Positions 55,772 through 64,000 of a DNA stretch of 64,000 nt are shown piece by piece. Source of the stretch: Gamarada debralockiae (taxonomy: Eukaryota; Ascomycota; Leotiomycetes; Helotiales; Hyphodiscaceae); assembly GCA_002803225.1 (NCBI GenBank), contig NXFV01001780.1:18009-82008 (forward strand), read 5' to 3'. Numbering within the stretch: the stretch's first letter is position 1; each line of letters begins with the position of its first letter. A program made the position numbers and the translations under genes. The notes under the pieces are model-generated. The model ran no database searches, was not told the origin of the DNA, and saw only the letters and a program-made list of their open reading frames with translations.

Positions 55772-58700
55772 TTATACAACGTTGTACCTTCCAGTTGCTG
55801 GTGCTCTTCCTTCTGCGTCTGCCGCTGCCACTGTGCCCTCCTTTAGCAATCTCATCAACTCCCGCATTGCATTAGTAACCACGACCTCCGTATCACCCTC
55901 AACAAGAATGTATAGCTTAGGATCTCCACCGGGTTGCACTTCCTTGCCAGCTGGGTAGAAACTTCCTTTGGTGGTAATGGAAGTTCCGGTTGCTTCAAGG
56001 ATCTTGGCCACATTCGTTCTGTTCGTGACAGCCCATCTAGCTTTTTGGGGAAAGTCGTTGATCTCCAGAGTAGCATGGAATGCACCCGCATCAGGTCCCT
56101 TGTTATCAATTGGCACTCCTGATCGTAATTGACCAGTCTTGTTAAGTCGAGCATTGATAGCATCAATCGCGGACGTGACTTTGTCAAGAGGGTTCTTGGA
56201 GCCACTTGAAGATGATGCAGCCGGCTCGGTACGGTGAACAGTGATCTTCCCGTCGAGATCGATACCTTTGGGTACACCAGCAAGTTGAGGAGTGAGGGCT
56301 GCAGTTGCCGACTGAACCGCCGATGCAGCCTTGAGGACAATATCTTCGTCTCCATCCTTCTCGTCCTTTTCATCATCTTCGTCTCCATCGGTCTTATGCG
56401 TTTTCCGTTCCCGGTTTCTGGCGGCTTCTCGCTCAGCATCAAGCCGTTCCAGGCCCTTACCACCGAAACCAGAGCTGTCCTTGGATTTACCAGTCTTGAC
56501 TTTATCTCGGAAAGCCTTCCTCATCTCGTTCAACCGCTCGGGCACAGGCTGACCCGACTGTTCAAGGGCTTTGGCAATGCCAACAGAATATTGCTCCTGG
56601 TCTTCCGTGATAAAGGTCACCGCAGTTCCGGTATTTCCTGCTCTGCCAGTACGACCAGCTCTGTGGACATAGTCTTCCAAGTGATTCGGAGCATCAAAGT
56701 TGACAACCAACTTGAGTTGCTTCACGTCCAGACCCCGAGCAGCTACCGACGTAGCAATCATGATAGGTACGACGCCGGCTTTGAAATCGTCGATAGTCGA
56801 ATCTCGGTCAATCTGGTCCTTGCCTCCATGGATTGACATGCAGGGATAGCCCTTTTGCATCAAATCCTTCAGTAAATCGTCTGCCTTCTCCTGTCGATCC
56901 ACAAAGACAAGGGTTCGAGCATCCTCGTCTTTATTGTAAAGGTCTCCAAGAAGCCCCAAGAGACGGTGGAACTTTTCCTTTTCATCGACAACCTCAACGA
57001 TCTGGGTAATCTCGGGTGCAACAATACTTCTTCCTCCAACAGTGATCTCAACTGGTGAGTGAAGGGTCTTCTTTGCTAGAGCATCCATGATTCTAGGCAT
57101 GGTGGCCGAGAACAGAATAGTCTGTCTGTTTGGTCGAATGTTTCCGATGATTTTCATGACCTGAGGCTCGAACCCCATGTCGAACATACGGTCTGCTTCA
57201 TCCAAGACAACATAAGTCACCCGAAGAAGATTTGTAACCCTACCAGAGTTGGCTGCCAGTAGGTCCAAGATCCGTCCAGGAGTGCAAACGATGATATCGG
57301 CTCCTCTCTTCAAATCGGCAATCTGCTCTTTGATTGGAGCGCCGCCGTATGCACAGACAGCTCGTAAATTCATGGCCTTCAGGAACGGTTTGCACTCTTT
57401 ATGAATTTGAGTTGCAAGTTCTCGTGTCGGGGTCATGATCAACCCAACTGGGCCATCCGAGCCTTCCACCTTTCGCTGATCTCGAATGTGACGAAACATT
57501 GGGAGAAGAAAGGCGATGGTCTTACCGGATCCGGTTTTTGCTACTCCAATGACATCTCTGCCTGACATTATAGCGGGGATGGCTTGCATTTGAATCGCGG
57601 TTGGTTTCTCGTAGCCCAGCTTCCGAATTACTTCTAGAGCCTCGACACCAAGGCCACACTGAGACCATTTTTGGACGGGTTTGGGGACATCTTTCCCAGC
57701 AACTTTTATGCCATCAAGCTCAAGACGAAGATCTGCAAGTTCCGCTTCAGTCATATCGGCCAATTCCGCTGGTTCTGTATAGAAATTCTTTCGAAACGGT
57801 TCTAGGTCGAGCTTTGCATAATTGATAGTGGGAAGATCCTTCTTCTTCCGAGATTTGCTTGCCATTGCAAGAATGTCATCTGGGTCGGCATCCATAGCTT
57901 TGAGGTCCACTTCATCTTCTCCAACTAGTAACTCCGGTTCCTGTTGCCGGCGTTCGCCTTGTGATTTGCTGAAATTTCCATTCGTCCATGGAGCAGGGAA
58001 TGGGTCATCGAGATTATCCATGAATGCATCCAGAGGATCAACTTCATCATCTTCCTCCATTGCCCAGAAATCGCCTTGCACTGTGCTGGCATCTTCCATT
58101 TTGGCATCGGCATTAGTATCTGGCTTAACCTCAGTGGATGCATCAAGCTCCTCGCCGCCTTGACCAGCCAAGCTCTGTTCTTGGAGCCGTTCTTCACGCT
58201 TCTCTGCGGCAGCTCTCGCTGCAGCGGCGGCCTCTTCCTCGGTGCCAGCATCCTCCATGTCGACATCGTCGTCGTCATCATCTCCCTCAGCACCGTTAGC
58301 GAGCGTAGCATCATCATCCTCAATGTTTGCCAGAGGTAGGGTCGGTAGCTTTTCTAATTTCTTCTTCGCCTCTTCATCCTCTCCGAATTCCAGAGCTCGC
58401 TTTGAGGTCTTTTCATTATCGAGGGCTGATTTAGCGCTCAGTCCGAATGCATTGAGATTGCCTCTGGCTTTAGGCAACGCTGATGCCGCTGTGTGTTTGT
58501 CAGCTTGTTGTCCATATCTGAGATCGGGGATGGGGCATGTACCAATGGACGTGCTGTTGAAAGCTGTTGGCTTCTTGTCAGCTTGTAACCCTTTGACCGA
58601 AGAAGTTAAGGTAGCGGACGCTTTAGACAACTCTTTGAGTGGTAGATCATTTCCTAGAGCATTTGCAGCATTCGAATTTGCCACCGCTTTCTTTGCTATG

Positions 58701-59545
58701 GCCTTCGGATCGAATTTTCCAGCGTAAGGGGCCGGGGACGCAACGTTCGAAGTCGAGGGTGTGGCCGGGGATGCGGGTGACCCGAGAGACGGGGATCCGT
58801 TCGCCTTTTGATCTATATCATCTAGAAGCTTTCGAGTTCCTCCTGCTGCAAGCTCTTTCTCCTTACGTTCCTTTTCCTCTGCAATCTTCTTCTTCCATGC
58901 TTCCAGCTTCGCTAAGCGCTCAGCCTTCTTTTCGGCCTCGGTTTGTGCGGCTGGAACGGCGGGCTTGGGAGTCTGTGTAGATAATTTAGCTTTATAAGTA
59001 ACAAAGTGGGGAGGTACTAAACTGACCTCGTCCGGTTTGACGCTTTCTTGTCTGCTTGGAGGCTTGCTTCGATTGTCTTCGCCTCTGCTACGGGCCCAAG
59101 AGTCAGTAGAGTCCTCGCGGCGTTTTCGTGCCCTATCATCATAGGAATCGTCTCGCCTGTCACGGTAATCTCGCTCCCGACTTCTGCGTCGCCGTCTGTC
59201 TGGAGATCGCTCTCTATCAGTGTATCTGTCTCTGCGATCCCTGGATCGATCTCGTCGGCCAGACCTATGGTAGTCTTCATCCCTGCGGTCTACTGATCGA
59301 TCTCTTCGTCGGCGGATATCGCGATCCCGGTGGCGGCGCTGTAGGTGTTCGCGATCAGCAAATTGCACGAAGCTTTTGCGGGGTTGAATGTCTCTTACAT
59401 CTGGGCTCCGAGAGCGACTCCGTCGCCTTTGCCCACGAGGGTCATCGCGTCGATCTCGGTCCCTTCTGACATCGTCGTCTCTTTTGCTTCGTTTCGAGGA
59501 GTGCTGGCTTCCTGCTGGCGATGGTGAGCGAGAGCGCCGGGCCAT
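55772..59545 (-). CDS. PRP5: Pre-mRNA-processing DEAD-box helicase Prp5
   Basis: The frame is open for 1257 codons, but a clear intron (59026-58973, 54 bp, GTCAGT, GCTAAAT branch, ACACAG) is stop-free and in frame, so the likely protein has 1239 residues. The N-terminus is rich in RS/RD/RR dipeptides. An acidic middle ends [11 protein letters not shown], a Prp5 hallmark near [13 protein letters not shown]. The helicase core carries AKTGSGKT (about 650), [22 protein letters not shown] (about 762), SATMP and [10 protein letters not shown] (about 945). A C-terminal KH-like domain follows ([20 protein letters not shown]). Prp5 loads U2 snRNP at the branch site. It is divergent to the HMG-box gene. 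Confidence 0.94.
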   Translation of the reverse strand: MARRSRSPSPAGSQHSSKRSKRDDDVRRDRDRRDDPRGQRRRSRSRSPDVRDIQPRKSFVQFADREHLQRRHRDRDIRRRRDRSVDRRDEDYHRSGRRDRSRDRRDRYTDRERSPDRRRRRSRERDYRDRRDDSYDDRARKRREDSTDSWARSRGEDNRSKPPSRQESVKPDEVSLVPPHFVTYKAKLSTQTPKPAVPAAQTEAEKKAERLAKLEAWKKKIAEEKERKEKELAAGGTRKLLDDIDQKANGSPSLGSPASPATPSTSNVASPAPYAGKFDPKAIAKKAVANSNAANALGNDLPLKELSKASATLTSSVKGLQADKKPTAFNSTSIGTCPIPDLRYGQQADKHTAASALPKARGNLNAFGLSAKSALDNEKTSKRALEFGEDEEAKKKLEKLPTLPLANIEDDDATLANGAEGDDDDDDVDMEDAGTEEEAAAAARAAAEKREERLQEQSLAGQGGEELDASTEVKPDTNADAKMEDASTVQGDFWAMEEDDEVDPLDAFMDNLDDPFPAPWTNGNFSKSQGERRQQEPELLVGEDEVDLKAMDADPDDILAMASKSRKKKDLPTINYAKLDLEPFRKNFYTEPAELADMTEAELADLRLELDGIKVAGKDVPKPVQKWSQCGLGVEALEVIRKLGYEKPTAIQMQAIPAIMSGRDVIGVAKTGSGKTIAFLLPMFRHIRDQRKVEGSDGPVGLIMTPTRELATQIHKECKPFLKAMNLRAVCAYGGAPIKEQIADLKRGADIIVCTPGRILDLLAANSGRVTNLLRVTYVVLDEADRMFDMGFEPQVMKIIGNIRPNRQTILFSATMPRIMDALAKKTLHSPVEITVGGRSIVAPEITQIVEVVDEKEKFHRLLGLLGDLYNKDEDARTLVFVDRQEKADDLLKDLMQKGYPCMSIHGGKDQIDRDSTIDDFKAGVVPIMIATSVAARGLDVKQLKLVVNFDAPNHLEDYVHRAGRTGRAGNTGTAVTFITEDQEQYSVGIAKALEQSGQPVPERLNEMRKAFRDKVKTGKSKDSSGFGGKGLERLDAEREAARNRERKTHKTDGDEDDEKDEKDGDEDIVLKAASAVQSATAALTPQLAGVPKGIDLDGKITVHRTEPAASSSSGSKNPLDKVTSAIDAINARLNKTGQLRSGVPIDNKGPDAGAFHATLEINDFPQKARWAVTNRTNVAKILEATGTSITTKGSFYPAGKEVQPGGDPKLYILVEGDTEVVVTNAMRELMRLLKEGTVAAADAEGRAPATGRYNVV

Positions 59546-59983
59546 ATTTTGCCTGAATTAATGGTATTTCGATGGGCAGAAATACTTTCTGGAAGAGTTT
59601 AGAGAGGGGACATCAACTTTCGCGTCCTTTCTTGGCCGTTTCTGACAAGCCTTCGACGGTCGATATGGGTTGTCGAAGGGGGGATAAGGCTGTCCTGAGA
59701 TGGTTGTTGGTTAGAGTTTGGACTGCAAAAATTGTGGCCTAACGAGTAAGGCTGTTTTAAGAAACCGCGCTAATTTCAGCTCAAAAGCTGCAGCTGCAAA
59801 AGCTCCTTCCCAAGCTTGGCAATTCGCTCGCGTGTCAGAAAAGGACGGGGCTGGTTCGCTCATCCAGGAACAGGAAATACCGTCGCAATCACCTCCACAA
59901 CCACCAACTCATTATCAACCTCACGTTAAATCACTAAACCACGATACTGAAACACGATTTCGACTTCGGTCGCACCCGTCATA
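59546..59983. promoter_or_regulatory. Divergent promoter region, PRP5 and HMG-box gene
   Basis: A 438-bp gap lies between opposed start codons. No specific site was recognised. Confidence 0.5.
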
Positions 59984-61053
59984 ATGCTGTCTAGTATTGG
60001 ACGAGCTGCCATTAGGAGGGTCGGCGCTGGAGCATCCCACACATCGACAAACCGAGTACTTCAGAGCTTAAGGCATCTACAACGCGTTGATAAATCCAAC
60101 AATGTGGCTTCAAACTCCGCTCTCTACAAGTTCTTCACCTCTTTCCGACGATCCTACGCTACGGCTACTCCAGCCACAAAACCGAAGACGACCTCCGCCA
60201 CCACGAAAGCTAAACCAAAGACCAAGAGAGCTGTGCCCAAGAAACCAGCGAAGAAGGCAGTGAAGAAGAAGGTTGTTGCAAAGCCGAAACCCAAGGCCAA
60301 ACCGAAGAAGAAGGTTCTCACGGACGAGCAGAAGCAAAAGGCAGAATTGAAAGCTCTGAAAGCTACCGCACTTACCCCACCCAAGGGCAAACCGTCAACT
60401 GCATGGATGGTCGTTCTCTCAGAGATGATGAAAAAGGCCGCTGCAACTCCTGGTGGAACCACTTCTGTCGCAAAGGAAGCCGCGGCCAGATACAAGTCTC
60501 TCACCACTGAAGAATTGGAGGTAAGAGAAGAATCTCTCAGTTGTTTGCGATTATTACTAAGGCATATTCTTGCAGCATTACAACCACATAGCCAACCAGA
60601 ATAAGACGGAGAATGAATCTGAATACAAGAAGTGGATCGATTCGCACACACCCGAAGAGATCCGCCTCGCCAACAACGCCAGAAATCTCTTGAAGAAGAA
60701 GGCCTCTCCATCAAAGCGAACCAGCAAATACCAATTATTACAAGATCCACGAATCCCAAAGCAACCCCGTAACGCTTGGACACTGTTCGGCAAGGAGAGG
60801 TGGAGTTCTGGCGACTTGAAAGGAATGTCAGTAGTAGAAGGAACTCGGCTCGTTATCAAAGAATGGAAGGAATTGTCTCCTAGCGAACGTAAAGTCAGTC
60901 TCCAATGTCCTTTTTAGAATTCAACAAGCTAACACACTTCAGCCCTATGAGGATGAGGAGGCGGCCCAGAAACGCCAATATATCCAAGAATACAGGACGG
61001 TCTTCGGTCGCGATCCAAAGTTCATTCAAGACCAGCAAAAAGCAGCAGCATGA
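59984..61053 (+). CDS. Mitochondrial HMG-box DNA-binding protein (Abf2/TFAM-like)
   Basis: Exons 59984-60520, 60576-60893 and 60943-61053 give 321 residues. A mitochondrial presequence (1-60, RRVGAGASHTSTNRVLQSLR, SFRRSYATA) precedes a Lys/Pro/Ala-rich linker (KPKAKPKKKVLTDEQKQKAE). Two HMG-like modules follow: KPSTAWMVVLSEMMKKAA onward through HYNHIANQNKTENESEYKKW (about 137-205) and PKQPRNAWTLFGKERWSSGD to YEDEEAAQKRQYIQEYRTVF (about 235-305). Such proteins bend and pack mitochondrial DNA. A nuclear role is less likely given the presequence. Confidence 0.88.
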
Positions 61054-61798
61054 TACCTATCTGCTCTTGTACCACGATCACTGTACTTTTCTTCCTGCAA
61101 GGGCTCGGCGTGGGGGCAACGGACGGACATGGGTGTATGAAATGGGAATGGTTGTTGGAAAGACTTCTGGCCTTGTAACTTTATGGTCCTGGAGTTGTCT
61201 TCCAAGCATGATGCGCAGTATGGACTACATCCTTTGTCGAGAAGCTTTATTGATCTTCTGCTAGGAAGCCATGGCTATATCCAAGGCCTTGTTTTGATAA
61301 TGGCAAAGATGATGCCACCTGTACCTGTTTTACTTTACATTTTTCGCGCATAACGCGCAGTAACCAAAGCGCGATTAGAACTCGAGCTCCACATGTCCTG
61401 ATTTTGGAGATTGTGGGTTTGCTCGTACACTGTCCTTTACTCATTTGAGGACTTGTAACAATCTGTGAGATGGGCCAGCGACGTGTACTTGAAGTTGTCC
61501 CCCAAGCCACAAACCGTCTCGAAGGAGCTGTCAGCTAGGCGGGAGGAATCATCTGCAAGTCTGCAGGTCTAGCTGCAAAATACCCTCATTTTGCATGTTT
61601 GTTTGCTTATCTCAACTTAAGGGCTCTTTGCCGTTCCGAAATCACACCGTTCATTTTTGTGGTACTCGACTGTTCGGCAGCAGTTCTTGCCCAAATTGTC
61701 CTCTTTGGTCATCACTTTTTAAGCATTCTTCTTTCAACACCATCCTTTCACTCCAGGAAGCAAGTTTCTCGCGCCCATTCAGACTTCCAGTATCGAGC
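61054..61798. other. Intergenic region
   Basis: It holds the 3' flank of the HMG-box gene and the leader of the next ORF. The ORF below is open back to 61595, but its 5' part is Ser/Phe/Cys-rich and unconvincing. Confidence 0.5.
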
Positions 61799-62446
61799 AT
61801 GGTGTCTCCCAACTTTGACATCACGATCTGCACGCTCGTTGCGTCACTGCTCGGCGTATTGTCTCACTGGGTATACATCGTTCGCGACGAGTACTATATG
61901 ATTGTAGTGACCTATATTCAAGTTGCGTTTGCCAGTTATGCGATCTCCTCGGCTGGAATGACCTACTTATCAGATCATAGGTCTCTTCAATCCCTCAGCA
62001 TCACCACTGTCATCCTGATGCACTACACGTCGTTCCTGGCCCGAAGTCCCCGTGCCAAAAGTATTCCTACGATATGGATTCCCCTAATAAAAGTGTGCAC
62101 ACGACTCGCAATTCCTTCCTACATAATAAGAGGAGGAAAGCATGGGATAAAGGATTGTCGATCAAGTCACTGCGCGAATATCAAAGCCCGCGTCATTTCC
62201 TTCGCTGAAATGCTGGCTTATCAGCTTGGTGCGTTTGGTGGCGAAGCAATCAACGCAATCCCGTGGTTCGCCTATTTTGGCTTCGATGTCATGGTCGATG
62301 TTACCTTCAATAAATCCTTCAACATGTTGCAAAACGGAAGGGAACATTTCGCGATACAGATGCTGGCTGAAGCTATAAGACAAAGCGCGGCAGTCGTTTT
62401 AATGTCACAGCTCGTTAGAGTACTTATTAGCTGTTTATTTATGTAA
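61799..62446 (+). CDS. Hypothetical membrane protein
   Basis: The ORF gives 215 residues from ATG 61799 (MVSPNFD), or 283 from the upstream start at 61595. Hydrophobic segments are ITICTLVASLLGVLSHWVYI, IVVTYIQVAFASYAISSAGM and a C-terminal VVLMSQLVRVLISCLF. The LGVLSHWVYIVRDEYYM stretch resembles the membrane anchor of some fungal cytochrome P450s, which often read LSHLLYFIxGEHH. No haem-binding domain follows, so this could be a diverged or truncated relic or an unrelated protein. Evidence of expression is absent. Confidence 0.4.
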   Translation: MVSPNFDITICTLVASLLGVLSHWVYIVRDEYYMIVVTYIQVAFASYAISSAGMTYLSDHRSLQSLSITTVILMHYTSFLARSPRAKSIPTIWIPLIKVCTRLAIPSYIIRGGKHGIKDCRSSHCANIKARVISFAEMLAYQLGAFGGEAINAIPWFAYFGFDVMVDVTFNKSFNMLQNGREHFAIQMLAEAIRQSAAVVLMSQLVRVLISCLFM

Positions 62447-63580
62447 ATTAGTTCTTATTTACTGAATGTTAGTAATTTGACAGTTGTTTTTAAGTGGTTC
62501 TGCCCGCTCTTTGACGTAGCCTCGCGGATGGGAACAGAATCTGACATAAGTGTCCTCTATTTCCGTCTTTGGACCTGAGCAGATGCTGCTTTAACCTGAG
62601 CCGTGGAAGAGCAAGGAGTGAGGCCAATGTGGGAAGCACGTGAGTAACAGGGCTTAAGCTAGTGTGCAGGGGATCTGTTTTGACCCTCGGCTACAATTTC
62701 GATATATTACCTATGTTGTTATGAGTGCCCTGATACTATAGTGCATATGATGCTGGTTCAATAATAGGCTTTAAAAACTTCAATTCTCCCAATCCCTTCC
62801 TATCAATAAGGTTCAGACCCCATACATATATAGTACGTCAAGCAGCCTGGCTCACAGTATGCTTGCAGACAGTTTACGGACTGATTTCACCGCTGTTCCG
62901 ACCTTACGGTTGTATTCGTTCCTTCAGAATTATTCCTTCAGGGCCTTCCTTCAGGGTCTTCTAACGCCTAAACTGTAACAAGAGCCAGGCTCCTGAGGGT
63001 ATATGGGCGATTGTGTAACAGCTAATACAGACTGAAAGGGAGACAGGTACTAGCAGAGCCAATGAAGACTAAATAGGGTTTAGAGGCCAAGAACTATTAA
63101 AAGACTCTGATAACTTAGGAAGAGTTATAGGGACCAAATATCTATAAAGGCAGTTGTATATATCTAAGCTTCCTGACCTAGCTTAGGGAGGGCAAGCTTG
63201 AGTTTTATTATTGACAAGTGTCACGAATCAAAATTCAGGTCCCGATTAGGTTTAGTGTAGCTGGCACCGCGACCCTTTTCCCAGCTCTGTGGATTAGTTG
63301 CCTTCCTTCTTTACCTTGAATTCTAAGTCATTATCGAACACCTGCACGACTGTGTGACAGGGGACTCTTAGGAATTGGTTGAATAATACAAATTAAGCAC
63401 GTGATTTATTTGGCTATGCCGAAAATCTCTATATAACAAATATTGGAAGTGATTTTAGAGGTTTGTCATAGTCAGATTTTACTGTACTATAAAGGCACAT
63501 GCTCCCCTGGACCCTTTATAAAATAGATATATAAAGAAATAAATATTATACATTAAAAGCAAAGCCACCCTAACAAAGAC
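62447..63580. other. AT-rich intergenic region, probably decayed
   Basis: The sequence is rich in TA dinucleotides and stops in all frames, unlike the preceding 60 kb. A short CCTTCAG-type repetition occurs around 62920-62960. It resembles mutated transposon remnants (as after repeat-induced point mutation), but I cannot name an element. Confidence 0.45.
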
Positions 63581-64000
63581 CTACTTTAACTCAAGTTTTT
63601 TGAGTAGCTTATGCCATTTAGATTTTGATCGAGCTCTTTTAGCACCCTGGTGTGATGCATCTTCCTGAGCATTGTGTACCGGCTCGTTTATTTCATTCAA
63701 GGTCTCGTTCTCCGTTGCCGTAGTATCTAAAGCCTGAAGTTTGTCCCGTAAACTCCGAGATCTCGGATGATCAGGTCCAACCACTTTCTCGTATCCTAAA
63801 AGAGCCTTTGAATATATGACCCTAGCCTTTGCGAAATCGGCTTGATGTTCGAAGAGAGAGCCGAGGCTCCATATCGTGTTTAGTGCAGGAATATAAGTCA
63901 TAGCATTATCTGCACCGAGTGCCTTCTCATAGCCTTGCAGCGCCCGCTCGTACATCTGCTTGGCCGTGGCGAGCTTGCCCTGGTCAGCATAGAGGTTCCC
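63581..64000 (-). CDS. TPR-repeat protein, C-terminal end (5' part outside window)
   Basis: The frame is open from the window edge to the stop at 63581, about 139 codons. Tetratricopeptide units of the kinesin-light-chain type are visible: NLYADQGKLATAKQMYERAL, GYEKALGADNAMTYIPALNT and ADFAKARVIYSKALLGYEKV then VGPDHPRSRSLRDKL. The tail is basic (KRARSKSKWHKLLKKLELK). In fungi such repeats are often the ligand-sensing end of NB-ARC/NACHT-type NLR receptors or of stand-alone TPR proteins; the missing N-terminus decides. It lies next to an AT-rich decayed stretch. Confidence 0.8.
   Translation of the reverse strand, partial: GNLYADQGKLATAKQMYERALQGYEKALGADNAMTYIPALNTIWSLGSLFEHQADFAKARVIYSKALLGYEKVVGPDHPRSRSLRDKLQALDTTATENETLNEINEPVHNAQEDASHQGAKRARSKSKWHKLLKKLELK

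Overview
The window is nuclear DNA of a filamentous ascomycete (Pezizomycotina). Genes sit singly on both strands and carry short GT-AG introns, mostly 40-100 bp. Several families are typical of these fungi: CFEM, HET, HeLo-kinase, Zn2Cys6 and a ZafA-type zinc regulator. The gene mix suggests Leotiomycetes, but that is inference. All exon joins below were read by hand from splice signals and reading-frame continuity, and for most spliced genes the exon lengths sum to a multiple of three.

1-9.6 kb: CFEM protein (cut by the window edge), GNAT acetyltransferase, CorA-like Mg transporter with seven exons, a damaged repeat-containing locus with a 92-bp tandem repeat in its promoter, and vacuolar endopolyphosphatase. 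9.6-18 kb is gene-poor. It holds a tRNA-Ser(AGA) gene, one novel small protein, a decayed HET gene, a 131-bp tandem duplication and scattered relics.

18-26 kb: patatin-like lipase, ribosomal protein L35, Golgi SNARE Gos1, ATP10, branched-chain 2-oxoacid dehydrogenase E2 and gluconokinase. 26.2-28.5 kb is empty. 28.5-43.3 kb: HpcH/HpaI aldolase, glutaredoxin-like protein, CHORD-CS co-chaperone, two membrane proteins of unknown function, verprolin, Erv29/SURF4, HeLo-pseudokinase and a Zn2Cys6 regulator.

43.4-61 kb: Erb1, a DUF3237 protein, Mob2, Leo1, a ZafA-like zinc-finger activator, a small myristoylated protein, Prp5 and a mitochondrial HMG-box protein. 61-64 kb: a membrane ORF of unknown function, an AT-rich decayed stretch and the 3' end of a TPR gene.

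Most genes are housekeeping and show no pathway clustering. Mitochondrial functions recur (ATP10, E2, HMG protein, a predicted inner-membrane protein). Three loci (HET relic, HeLo-pseudokinase, TPR tail) belong to families linked to fungal self/non-self recognition.

The most unusual object is the tRNA-Ser(AGA) gene at 10557-10703. Besides a 15-nt canonical tRNA intron it contains a 50-nt insertion with the complete signature of a spliceosomal intron: GTAAGT start, ACTAAC branch site and CAG end. Removing it exactly restores a perfect anticodon stem and an 82-nt tRNA.
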